64,000 nt of DNA. Source: Flavobacterium micromati. GTDB taxonomy: Bacteria > Bacteroidota > Bacteroidia > Flavobacteriales > Flavobacteriaceae. The position numbers and the translations under genes were made by a program. Location: contig NZ_FQWF01000004.1 of assembly GCF_900129585.1 (NCBI RefSeq), positions 186,001 through 250,000 on the forward strand. Reading direction: 5' to 3'. The number at the start of each line of letters is the position of its first letter. Positions within the stretch are counted from its first letter, which is position 1. The notes beneath the pieces are model-generated. The model worked only from the letters and a program-made list of their open reading frames with translations, was not told where the DNA came from and did not search any database. Below, one piece after another: positions 8,520 to 16,132 of this stretch.

Positions 8520-9935
8520 TTATTTTAAAACTTTACTTTGACAAACGAAATCTGTCTTTGGTAAAGATGTTTTTGCAATAGCGTTAAATCCGCCTTCAAT
8601 TTCGGTAAAATTTCGAAAACCTCGTGCTTCTAATATTGAAGCTGCAATCATACTGCGATATCCACCAGCGCAGTGCAAGAAAAAATGCTCTTTTGGATCA
8701 ATATCTTTAATCCACTGATTGATGTTGGCTAAAGGTTTGCTGTATGATTCCTCCACATGTTCTGCGCTGTACTCACTTTCTTTACGGACATCAATGACTT
8801 TGCTTTCGCCAATTTTAACTTGCGTTGCAAACTCCTCCGCGGTGATTCTATTAACCGTATCTACTTCTTTTCCTGATTTTGCCCAAGCTTCAAATCCACC
8901 TTCGAGATGGCCAATTAAGTTGTCAAAACCAACTCGGCTCAATCGAGTTACAGTTTCTTCTTCTTGACCTATTTCGCAAATAATTAATATAGGTTGCTTC
9001 ACATCGGCAACTAAAGCGCCCACCCATGGGGCAAAATCTCCATCAATTCCTATATTTATCGATTGCGGTATAAATCCCTTCGCAAATTCACCATTTTTAC
9101 GAGTATCAAGCAATAATGCTGTGGTCTCTTCTGCTGCGGCTTCAAATGCATTGGGCGCTAAAGCCCGCATTCCTAAATTTAAAACGTTTTCAAAACTATT
9201 ATATCCTTTTTTATTCATAGCGACATTCATCCCAAAATAAGCTGGTGGTGGTAATAAACCATCCGTCACCTCTTTCACAAATTCGGCTTCGGTCATATCA
9301 GATCGTAAGGCATAATTTGTAGCTTTTTGTTCACCTAAAGTCGAAACTGTTTCTTTACTCATGTTTTTTCCACAAGCACTTCCTGCGCCGTGAGCTGGAT
9401 ATACAATAACGTCATCAGGCAACGTCATAATTTTATCTCTTAGTGAGTTAAATAAAATAGCTGCCAGTTCTTCTTGAGTCATTGATGCAGCTTTTTGCGC
9501 TAAATCAGGTCTTCCTACATCACCTATAAACAAGGTGTCTCCTGAGAAAATAGCATGCTCTTTTCCGTTTTCATCGATAAGTAAATAGGTTGCACTTTCC
9601 ATTGTATGACCGGGAGTGTGTAAAACTTTTATTTTTATATTACCAAGATTGAAAACCTGACCATCTTTTGCAGAAATACAATCAAATTCGCAAATCGCAT
9701 TTGGTCCATAAACAATAGGAGCAGCTGTTTCTTTACTCAAATCAACGTGTCCAGAAACAAAGTCGGCATGGAAATGTGTTTCAAAAATGTATTTCAACTG
9801 TACATTGTCACGTTCTAGTCTATCTAAATAAGGTTGCGTTTCACGAAGCGGATCAATAATAGCTGCTTCGCCATTAGATGTAATATAATAAGCTCCTTGC
9901 GCTAAACATCCTGTATATATTTGCTCTATTTGCAT
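8520..9935 (-). CDS. MBL-fold hydrolase fused to two rhodanese domains (persulfide dioxygenase-like)
   Basis: 471 residues. The N-terminal glyoxalase II-like metallo-beta-lactamase domain (about 1-240) has the ETHFHADFVSGH metal motif (His54, His56, Asp58), HTPGHTMES and SGDTLFIGDVGRPDLA. Two rhodanese domains follow (about 260-355 and 365-465). The second has the full active loop HCAGGYRS. The first has ICEIGQEEE, which keeps a cysteine but replaces the usual Arg/Ser of the loop with acidic residues. Relatives oxidise glutathione or other low-molecular persulfides to sulfite and move sulfane sulfur. The TauE/SafE exporter next door fits sulfite disposal. A -7 box and a palindrome lie directly upstream. 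Confidence 0.9.
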   Translation of the reverse strand: MQIEQIYTGCLAQGAYYITSNGEAAIIDPLRETQPYLDRLERDNVQLKYIFETHFHADFVSGHVDLSKETAAPIVYGPNAICEFDCISAKDGQVFNLGNIKIKVLHTPGHTMESATYLLIDENGKEHAIFSGDTLFIGDVGRPDLAQKAASMTQEELAAILFNSLRDKIMTLPDDVIVYPAHGAGSACGKNMSKETVSTLGEQKATNYALRSDMTEAEFVKEVTDGLLPPPAYFGMNVAMNKKGYNSFENVLNLGMRALAPNAFEAAAEETTALLLDTRKNGEFAKGFIPQSINIGIDGDFAPWVGALVADVKQPILIICEIGQEEETVTRLSRVGFDNLIGHLEGGFEAWAKSGKEVDTVNRITAEEFATQVKIGESKVIDVRKESEYSAEHVEESYSKPLANINQWIKDIDPKEHFFLHCAGGYRSMIAASILEARGFRNFTEIEGGFNAIAKTSLPKTDFVCQSKVLK

Positions 9936-9960
9936 GATTGTAATTTTTAATTTTCTTTTA

Positions 9961-9968
9961 CAAATTTA
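9961..9968 (-). promoter_or_regulatory. -7 promoter box (TAAATTTG, minus strand)
   Basis: Fits TAnnTTTG 25 bp upstream of the MBL/rhodanese start. No -33 TTG is visible; instead a palindrome lies where an activator would bind. Confidence 0.55.
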
Positions 9969-9990
9969 CCGCTGTTTTTTAAGACTCACA

Positions 9991-10004
9991 GTGATAAATG
10001 TTAC
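9991..10004. promoter_or_regulatory. Candidate Crp/Fnr operator (GTGATAAATGTTAC)
   Basis: A quasi-palindrome of form GTRAYAnnTRTYAC. Its centre is about 33 bp upstream of the -7 box centre, close to a class II activator position. It resembles the perfect palindrome at 11904-11915 in front of the rhodanese gene. The Crp/Fnr gene lies between the two sites. Confidence 0.45.
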
Positions 10005-10020
10005 ATTCTTATTTTAATTA

Positions 10021-10201
10021 GCATTTCACACACTCTCTGAGCGTTAGTCGGGCTAAGATTCTTTTTAAACTAGTTTATTTTGTTTGCAATCCTTGAATTC
10101 TAAATAGTCGGCGATAAAACCGCTGCATTATACTTTAAATTTGCGCTTCTATGACCTCGCTTCAAATAATATAAGAATCCAAAAAATTTGAGATAAAACC
10201 T
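10021..10201. other. Intergenic stretch, unexplained richer patches
   Basis: No gene was found. Patches such as GCGTTAGTCGGGCTAAG and GTCGGCGATAAAACCGC are more GC-rich than surrounding spacers. On the minus strand one patch reads as a short open run that stops quickly. It could be a remnant of a gene or of a dispersed repeat; nothing was recognised. Confidence 0.35.
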
Positions 10202-10990
10202 TTATTTAATGAAAAACTCTTTGATAATAACATAAATTCCCATCACTAATACAAACCATCCAAAAGCAGGTTTTAATTTTTCTCCATCAATTTTTTTAGA
10301 TAGATAAGTTCCAATGAACATTCCCAGCAGCGCAATTGATGATATAGTGAAAAGTAGATTATAATTGATCTCAGAACCGTTAAGCACATCTCCGCCAAAA
10401 CCAATTAACGAATTAATAAAGATAATCAATAATGATGTACCGATGGCTTGTTTCATTGGCAAATTGCCAAAAAACAGTAACGCTGGGATAATTAAAAAAC
10501 CGCCACCTGCTCCAAGGAATCCAGTTATAAAACCAACTAAAAGTCCGATAATGGCTATTCTCAAAGAATCGTCACGTTTTACTCTTTCTTTTGGAATTGA
10601 TTCCCTTATCATAGAAAGTGATGCTGCTATCATTAAAAAAGCAAAAACCACCATGATCATCAAATTTTTAGTAACTGAAAAATCGTTTAAGGTAAAAACG
10701 ATTGAGGGGATTTTTGGCAAAATAAAATCTCTGACAAAAAGTAGTGAAACTACAGATGGTAATGCAAAAATGAGTGCCGCTTTTATTTTTAAATTGCCCA
10801 ATTTATAATGACTGTAACTCCCAAACATTGCGGTTATACCAACAATAAATAAAGAATAGCTTGTTGCTTGTTCTGGATGGATTTTAAAAAGATAAACCAA
10901 AATAGGAACAGCAAGAATCGATCCACCGCCACCGATTAATCCCAATGAAAGTCCGATAATAATTGAAAGAAAATAACCTAAATATTCCAT
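10202..10990 (-). CDS. TauE/SafE family sulfite/sulfoacetate exporter-like protein
   Basis: 262 residues with about eight transmembrane segments. The protein has two internally related halves, each starting with a glycine-rich motif (GLSLGLIGGGGSILAVPIL and GFITGFLGAGGGFLIIPAL), the hallmark of the TauE/SafE family. The family exports sulfite, sulfoacetate or related anions. Between a persulfide-dioxygenase-like gene and a Crp/Fnr regulator, sulfite export is the likely role. Confidence 0.9.
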   Translation of the reverse strand: MEYLGYFLSIIIGLSLGLIGGGGSILAVPILVYLFKIHPEQATSYSLFIVGITAMFGSYSHYKLGNLKIKAALIFALPSVVSLLFVRDFILPKIPSIVFTLNDFSVTKNLMIMVVFAFLMIAASLSMIRESIPKERVKRDDSLRIAIIGLLVGFITGFLGAGGGFLIIPALLFFGNLPMKQAIGTSLLIIFINSLIGFGGDVLNGSEINYNLLFTISSIALLGMFIGTYLSKKIDGEKLKPAFGWFVLVMGIYVIIKEFFIK

Positions 10991-11044
10991 TTTTTAATTT
11001 TTTGAAACAACCTGTTTACGTTTATAACAAACAGTTTTATTAAA

Positions 11045-11677
11045 CTATAATTTTTTTAAAAGTTCAATGTTGTTTCGATGCAAATTGACTAAACCACGTT
11101 GTTCCATTTTCTTTAGTAAACGGGAAATTACTTCTCTTGAAGTATTTAATTCTGATGCTATTTCTTGATGTGATAATTTTAGTTCATTACAGCCACAAGC
11201 ATCAGCATGACGTTTTAAATAAAACTCTAATCGTTCGTCCATTGCTCTAAAAGCAATGCTATCAATAACTTCTAGCACTTCTTCAAAACGGCTGCGATAA
11301 GTATCAATTACAAATTCGTACCAACTGCGATGTTGCATCATCCATTTGTCCATCAGTGGCAAAGGAACCATAACGAGTTCTACATTTTCAACAACTTTAG
11401 CCATTATTTGGCTTTTTTCATTCTTTGTTGCACAAATCATAGAAATGGCACAAGCTTGGCCGGGTTGCAAGTAATACATGAAAAATTCTCCGCCATTTTC
11501 GTCTTGTCGATATATTTTAATTTTACCACTTATTACTAAAACAGTATTTTTAATATATTGTCCGGTTCTAATAATAACCGTGTCCGCATCAAAGGAATTG
11601 ATGGTGGCATTCAAATCGATTTCCTGTAATAATTCTTTAGAAAATGAAGGAAATATATGTTTTATTAGATCTATCAT
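11045..11677 (-). CDS. Crp/Fnr family transcriptional regulator
   Basis: 210 residues: an N-terminal cyclic-nucleotide-binding-type beta-roll (about 20-115; VISGKIKIYR, YLQPGQACAIS), a dimerisation helix and a C-terminal winged helix (about 140-205) with the HTH LSHQEIASELNTSREVISR. Two cysteines in CGC near the wing (DACGCNE) could be redox-active, but there is no FNR-type iron-sulfur set. The frame is open 10 codons further to a TTG, but that codon lies inside the -7 box CAAATGTA (11705-11712), so the ATG at 11675-11677 is the start. The gene sits amid sulfur genes and probably controls them in response to sulfide/persulfide or redox state. Confidence 0.9.
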   Translation of the reverse strand: MIDLIKHIFPSFSKELLQEIDLNATINSFDADTVIIRTGQYIKNTVLVISGKIKIYRQDENGGEFFMYYLQPGQACAISMICATKNEKSQIMAKVVENVELVMVPLPLMDKWMMQHRSWYEFVIDTYRSRFEEVLEVIDSIAFRAMDERLEFYLKRHADACGCNELKLSHQEIASELNTSREVISRLLKKMEQRGLVNLHRNNIELLKKL

Positions 11678-11704
11678 TTTAGATTTTAACTGTAGTGTTT
11701 TTAG

Positions 11705-11712
11705 CAAATGTA
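11705..11712 (-). promoter_or_regulatory. -7 promoter box (TACATTTG, minus strand)
   Basis: Matches TAnnTTTG, with a TTG about 20 bp further upstream at a -33-like position. It lies 27 bp before the Crp/Fnr ATG and rules out the upstream TTG start. Confidence 0.6.
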
Positions 11713-11903
11713 CTGTTATTATCCTGTAAAAGCAAGATGATTTTGGTCTAATATTATCGGATAAGTAATTGACTGCTATTTGTTTATGTTCAAATTGTCT
11801 ATCGGATAAATAGGGTAATATTTTTTAAAAACTCAAAGCATAATTGCTACTCCTTTGATAATGAATGTTTTTAGAAAACGATTTCTTGAATAAACGTAGC
11901 AAT

Positions 11904-11915
11904 TAACAATTGTTA
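11904..11915. promoter_or_regulatory. Perfect 12-bp palindrome, candidate Crp/Fnr operator
   Basis: TAACAATTGTTA is a perfect inverted repeat about 35 bp upstream of a near-consensus -7 box (TATTTTTA, 11941-11948) and 49 bp before the rhodanese ATG. It resembles the site upstream of the MBL/rhodanese gene. Confidence 0.45.
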
Positions 11916-11963
11916 CATAAATTGTTTGTTAAAAACATTGTATTTTTACAAAAAATGATAATT

Positions 11964-12275
11964 ATGAATTTAACACAAGAAGATTGGGTTTCACAATTAA
12001 ACACTGATCCCAATGCCGTTATATTGGATGTGCGAACTGAAAATGAATTCAGCGAAGGAATTATTGCTAATGCGATAAATATTGATATTAATAGCGGTCA
12101 GCAATTTGTCAATGCTATAGAAGCCTTAGATAAAGAGAAAAACTATTTTATATATTGTCGCTCTGGCATGCGAAGTGCTAAAGCCTGCGAAATCATGAAC
12201 CAACTTGGATTTGAAAATGCCTATAACCTCACGGGAGGAATAATGGAGTGGGAAGGCGAAGTTGTTGCACCCTAA
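11964..12275 (+). CDS. Single-domain rhodanese
   Basis: 103 residues from the ATG giving MNLTQEDWVSQL, the usual start for flavobacterial members. A single rhodanese domain has the substrate-entry motif VILDVRTENEF and the active loop YCRSGMRS with catalytic Cys65. It transfers sulfane sulfur between thiols, sulfite and persulfides in the cytosol. Upstream codons reach a TTG at 11910, but they read through the palindrome and promoter. It is divergent from the Crp/Fnr gene and is likely part of its regulon. Confidence 0.9.
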   Translation: MNLTQEDWVSQLNTDPNAVILDVRTENEFSEGIIANAINIDINSGQQFVNAIEALDKEKNYFIYCRSGMRSAKACEIMNQLGFENAYNLTGGIMEWEGEVVAP

Positions 12276-12328
12276 GCTAAAAACGCGAAATTAATCGAAC
12301 TATATAAAAACTAATTATAATAAACCAT

Positions 12329-13909
12329 ATGAATTCAATACCAGAAGAATATCAAATTACAAAATTATTAAATCAGGATACTTATCTCGTGGACGGTGAG
12401 TTAAAAAAATGGGAGGGTCAGACCACCGCTGTTTTTTCTACTATTTCCTCTACTGAAAAATATGCTACTACAATTCTTGGTTCAATACCTTTAATGGGAG
12501 AAACCGAGGCACTCGAAGCGGTAAATTCTGCTAGTGCGGCATTCAATAAAGGACAAGGACAATGGCCTACAATGAAAGTTGCAGACAGGATCAAATGCAT
12601 GATAAATTTTGCTACACAAATGAAAACAACTCGAAGCGAAGTTGTGAAATATTTGATGTGGGAAATAGGAAAATCGTTATCAGATTCTGAAAAAGAATTT
12701 GATCGAACTGTAGAATATATTTATGACACGATTGATAGTCTTAAAGAATTAAATAGTCGAAATGGTCATTTCTCCAAAACTCAAGGTATAAACGCAATGG
12801 TTCGTCGCGGACCTCTCGGCATTGTTTTATGTCTTGGTCCATACAATTATCCGTTAAATGAAACTTTTTCGTTGCTAATTCCAGCCCTTATTATGGGGAA
12901 TCCAGTTATTTTTAAACCTGCGAAACATGGTGTTTTAGTAATTTCCCCACTTTTAGAAGCGTTTAGAAATAGCTTTCCGAAAGGAGTCATCAATATTGTA
13001 TATGGACGCGGACGTGATGTGGCTAGTCCAATCATGAAATCTGGAAAAGTTGACATTTTGGCTTTAATTGGTAACAGCATTTCTGCAATTGCTTTGCAGG
13101 ATCAACATCCTAACAAAAATAGATTGCGTTTAATTTTAGGATTAGAAGCTAAAAATCCGGCAATCATTTTGCCAGATGCCGATTTAGATTTGGCTATTCA
13201 AGAATGTATTTCAGGTAGTTTATCTTTTAATGGACAGCGTTGTACAGCACTTAAAATTTTATACGTTCATGAAGCAATAGTAGATGAATTTAATAAACGT
13301 TTCGCTGCAAAAGTTGATTCGCTAGTCTTTGGAAATCCTTGGGACAAATCGGTTATGCTGACTCCATTGCCTGAAAAAGAAAAACCAGCCTATATTCAAG
13401 AATTAATAGATGATGCTACAAGCAAAGGAGCATCAATTATTAATGAAAAGGGAGGAATACAAACAGATAATTTTATATTTCCTGCTGTTTTGTATCCTGT
13501 AAATAAAGAAATGCGTGTGTATCACGAAGAACAATTTGGACCAGTTGTGCCAATTATTTCATTTAAAGATATTCAAGAACCACTTGATGATATGGCTGAA
13601 TCAAATTATGGTCAACAAGTGAGTTTATTTGGTAATAGTATCAAAACGATTGCACCGCTTATTGATACATTAGTAAATTTAGTATGTAGGGTAAACTTAA
13701 ATAGTTCTTGTCAAAGGGGTCCAGATGTACTTCCATTTACTGGAAGAAAAGATTCGGCTGTGGGCACATTAAGTATTCACGATGCGCTGCGATCATTCTC
13801 CATTAGGACTTTTGTAGCTTCAAAAGATAACGAATACAACAATGAAATTTTACAAGCACTACTAGATAGTAAAGAATCAAATTTCATCAACACGGATTAT
13901 ATTTTATAA
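12329..13909 (+). CDS. gapN: NADP-dependent glyceraldehyde-3-phosphate dehydrogenase (non-phosphorylating)
   Basis: 526 residues of the aldehyde dehydrogenase superfamily. The catalytic cysteine motif is FNGQRCTAL (Cys305) and the general-base region is [12 protein letters not shown]-terminal signature of NADP-GAPDH/Gap[21 protein letters not shown], follows, which distinguishes it from generic ALDHs. The enzyme oxidises glyceraldehyde-3-phosphate directly to 3-phosphoglycerate and makes NADPH. It lies 53 bp after the rhodanese stop but has its own terminator. Confidence 0.85.
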   Translation: MNSIPEEYQITKLLNQDTYLVDGELKKWEGQTTAVFSTISSTEKYATTILGSIPLMGETEALEAVNSASAAFNKGQGQWPTMKVADRIKCMINFATQMKTTRSEVVKYLMWEIGKSLSDSEKEFDRTVEYIYDTIDSLKELNSRNGHFSKTQGINAMVRRGPLGIVLCLGPYNYPLNETFSLLIPALIMGNPVIFKPAKHGVLVISPLLEAFRNSFPKGVINIVYGRGRDVASPIMKSGKVDILALIGNSISAIALQDQHPNKNRLRLILGLEAKNPAIILPDADLDLAIQECISGSLSFNGQRCTALKILYVHEAIVDEFNKRFAAKVDSLVFGNPWDKSVMLTPLPEKEKPAYIQELIDDATSKGASIINEKGGIQTDNFIFPAVLYPVNKEMRVYHEEQFGPVVPIISFKDIQEPLDDMAESNYGQQVSLFGNSIKTIAPLIDTLVNLVCRVNLNSSCQRGPDVLPFTGRKDSAVGTLSIHDALRSFSIRTFVASKDNEYNNEILQALLDSKESNFINTDYIL

Positions 13910-13925
13910 TTTCATTTTTTTAAAT

Positions 13926-13964
13926 AAAAAGCCGACTCACAATTTTTTGAGTCGGCTTTTTTTG
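13926..13964 (+). terminator. Rho-independent terminator
   Basis: A 14-bp stem (13926-13939 with 13949-13962, core AAGCCGACTCA/TGAGTCGGCTT) and a T-run end gapN. Confidence 0.9.
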
Positions 13965-14301
13965 TAACTGATTTTTAACAAAGTAACAATTCTTTGCTTT
14001 AAAAAATTGTGTACTTTAGAGTATTGAAAAATTTAATCCTTTAGTAGAGAAGTGGTAGTATTGAAACTATTTTAAAACTTAAAGCGTATCAAAAAGCAAA
14101 TTAAAATAATAAAAGAAAATCTCAATAGGAGACTGGAACGGGAACCAGTGCTCACGCACCGTCATTTGCGGTTTATTCCAAATGTTGTGATCAATTTAAT
14201 TAGCTGTTTTATTACTTTTGCATTGGTTGGAATCATTTTATTTTTGCTGTTAAGATACCTAGTCATGAGTTTCTATAATTTAAATTGATGAATTATGATA
14301 T
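13965..14301 (+). other. Intergenic region with an open frame lacking a clear start
   Basis: Positions 14076-14288 form 70 sense codons and a TGA without interruption. They encode a basic amphipathic stretch (KRIKKQIKIIKENLNRRLER) followed by a strongly hydrophobic segment (INLISCFITFALVGIILFLL) and a short tail. There is no ATG; the only plausible start is GTG at 14148, giving 46 residues. The patch near 14130-14170 is GC-richer than its surroundings. It could be a small membrane protein or a gene remnant. Confidence 0.35.
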
Positions 14302-14874
14302 TTATTTTCGAAGATAATTATCCAATTTTTCTCTAAATGAATCGCTATTCCAGTTAGCAGTACCAATTTTAGCGACAATTATGTTTCCCTGTTTGTCAAT
14401 AACATAAGTTGCCGGAATAGTTGCAGATACCATTTCTAATGGCGGGTTTGTGATGGACTGATATACTGGTAAGTTTAGTTCTTCTTTCTTTAAAAAAGTA
14501 TCCGCGGTATTGAATGAATCGGTGGTGACAAATAAAAACACCACTTTATCTTGATAATCATTATACAATTTTTGAAGACTCGGCATTTCCGCTATACACG
14601 GCGGACACCAAGTTGTCCAGAAATTGACAAAAATAATTTTCCCTTTAAAGTCTTGTAATGAAACTTCATTTCCTTTAACATCTAAAATCAGCCATTTATA
14701 GGAAGATAGCAGTTTTTGATCTTGTAATTGAATTGTTTTTGGTGAAAAAACGATAAGACGGTTTAGTTGTACTTTTATAAAAGTGCCCAAAGGACTAAAT
14801 AGTAAAAGTGCAATAAATACAATAAACGCGATATTTTGAACTATATTTTTCTTAGAGGTTTTAGCTTTTGTCAT
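14302..14874 (-). CDS. TlpA-like thiol-disulfide oxidoreductase, membrane-anchored
   Basis: 190 residues: a basic N-terminus, one transmembrane anchor (about 12-29) and a periplasmic thioredoxin-like domain of the TlpA/ResA type with active site WTTWCPPC (Cys90, Cys93) and the cis-proline region SATIPATYVIDKQGNI. It probably reduces periplasmic disulfides, for instance in cytochrome c maturation or extracytoplasmic protein repair. A DUF202 protein gene lies upstream, 83 bp away on the same strand; no functional link is apparent. Confidence 0.88.
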   Translation of the reverse strand: MTKAKTSKKNIVQNIAFIVFIALLLFSPLGTFIKVQLNRLIVFSPKTIQLQDQKLLSSYKWLILDVKGNEVSLQDFKGKIIFVNFWTTWCPPCIAEMPSLQKLYNDYQDKVVFLFVTTDSFNTADTFLKKEELNLPVYQSITNPPLEMVSATIPATYVIDKQGNIIVAKIGTANWNSDSFREKLDNYLRK

Positions 14875-14957
14875 TTTTTTTAAGAAATCGTATATGGAGG
14901 AAATTAATATGTTTTTTTGAAAAGGAAATAGCTTTTATTTCAAAATAAAAATATCAT

Positions 14958-15263
14958 TTACTGGTAATACTCCATTTGATAGGCACCAATATGTTTTGCA
15001 TTATCGACGATTGATTTTTTATGTTTAATAAAATTATAAATTCCGAATACAAATATTAAGAATGAAATTATAAAAAAGGCAATTTCTAGAATTAAACTAT
15101 TCTCTACCTGAAGTAAATTTCTAACACTCAAACCTGCAACGAGAAAATACATCGATGTTCTCAAAAACGAAAGAAAAGTAGATTGATTGGCTAAAGTTGT
15201 GCGCTGAAGAGCTAACTTCTCTCGTAATATTAAATCTTTGTTGATGGTTTTATTGACATCCAT
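14958..15263 (-). CDS. DUF202 family membrane protein
   Basis: 101 residues. The N-terminal signature LALQRTTLANQSTFLSFLRT is typical of the DUF202 (YidH-like) family and precedes two transmembrane helices (about 36-53 and 58-80), with a basic cytoplasmic loop after them. The family's function is unknown; in yeast, related VTC1-type domains sit in polyphosphate machinery. Confidence 0.85.
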   Translation of the reverse strand: MDVNKTINKDLILREKLALQRTTLANQSTFLSFLRTSMYFLVAGLSVRNLLQVENSLILEIAFFIISFLIFVFGIYNFIKHKKSIVDNAKHIGAYQMEYYQ

Positions 15264-15457
15264 AATAAACGCTTTTATTTATCTTTTGTAGAACAAGTAA
15301 AATTAATTAGTTTTTGAAATGCTTGTAATTAGCAAACTAGTCATTACTAAATTGATAGAGAACAATAAATATTACAATTTCAATATAACTAATTTCATTT
15401 TAAAATTAGAAAATTGTTAAATTAACTACTATAATGTAAATTAGTTTCCATCGATAT

Positions 15458-16132
15458 TTAAGCATCTAAATCCAAACCAAATGTTGATCGTAAAAGTTCA
15501 ATATTTGGATTTATCTCATGAAGTCTGTTGTATCGATCTTGATCATTGAAGCTTCTTTTATTTTCGATACTTTCGTTGACAATAATTTCGATCGTAATAT
15601 CGTGATTATGCAAATGTCCTTTCAAGTGTCCTAAAAGTCCATTCAATTCTTTTTCAAAATCAAGTTTGGAACCTTCATTTGGTAATTCAAGAGTGATAGC
15701 AGTTCCGTTTAACTTTGGATCGTTTATCAACAACAATGATTCCATAATTTTAAAGCCTTTATCGCCTAAACGCTGTGCGTATTTATTCCACTGCAATAAC
15801 ATTTCAGTTTCTCCAAACGCCTCGGTAGGTAATTTAGTAACTTCCTTGACAATTCCTTTGTTGCTTTCTTCTAATGCTTTTTTAGCACGAATACTTGTTA
15901 ATGAAAATGCTGATACTTTTGGTTCATTTGATTCTACAACCTTGTTTTTCGTTACAGGAATGGGAGATTGATTTTCGTCAACTTTAGTCGCAATTTGTTG
16001 GACTTTCTTAATTATAGAAGTTTCATTACTTATTTTTGAAGTTACTTCTTCCGCTTTTTTGGCCGAGTTAGTATCAACAATAGAGTAATCAGTTTTTCTA
16101 AAATAAGTAGGCGGAATTATAAATTGCTCAAC
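15458..16132 (-). CDS. dnaX: Tau-specific C-terminal part of dnaX, read in the -1 frame
   Basis: This frame is open without a stop from the A10 run at 16133-16142 to the TAG at 15458 and encodes about 224 residues. It starts VEQFIIPPTYFRKTDYS, continues through a Lys/Glu/Ser-rich linker with the motif LTSIRAKKALEESNK, and ends in the tau C-terminal domain (for example EMLLQWNKYAQRLGD). That domain contacts the polymerase alpha subunit. It has no sensible start of its own and is expressed only if ribosomes or RNA polymerase slip at the A-run. Joined to the upstream part it would give a 581-residue tau, a normal size. Alternatively the A-run length is a sequencing error and the gene is one continuous frame. 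Confidence 0.85.
   Translation of the reverse strand, partial: VEQFIIPPTYFRKTDYSIVDTNSAKKAEEVTSKISNETSIIKKVQQIATKVDENQSPIPVTKNKVVESNEPKVSAFSLTSIRAKKALEESNKGIVKEVTKLPTEAFGETEMLLQWNKYAQRLGDKGFKIMESLLLINDPKLNGTAITLELPNEGSKLDFEKELNGLLGHLKGHLHNHDITIEIIVNESIENKRSFNDQDRYNRLHEINPNIELLRSTFGLDLDA

Noticed and set aside
11910..12275. 121-residue rhodanese starting at TTG 11910
   Set aside because: The extension covers a palindrome and a near-consensus promoter; the ATG at 11964 gives the usual single-domain form.
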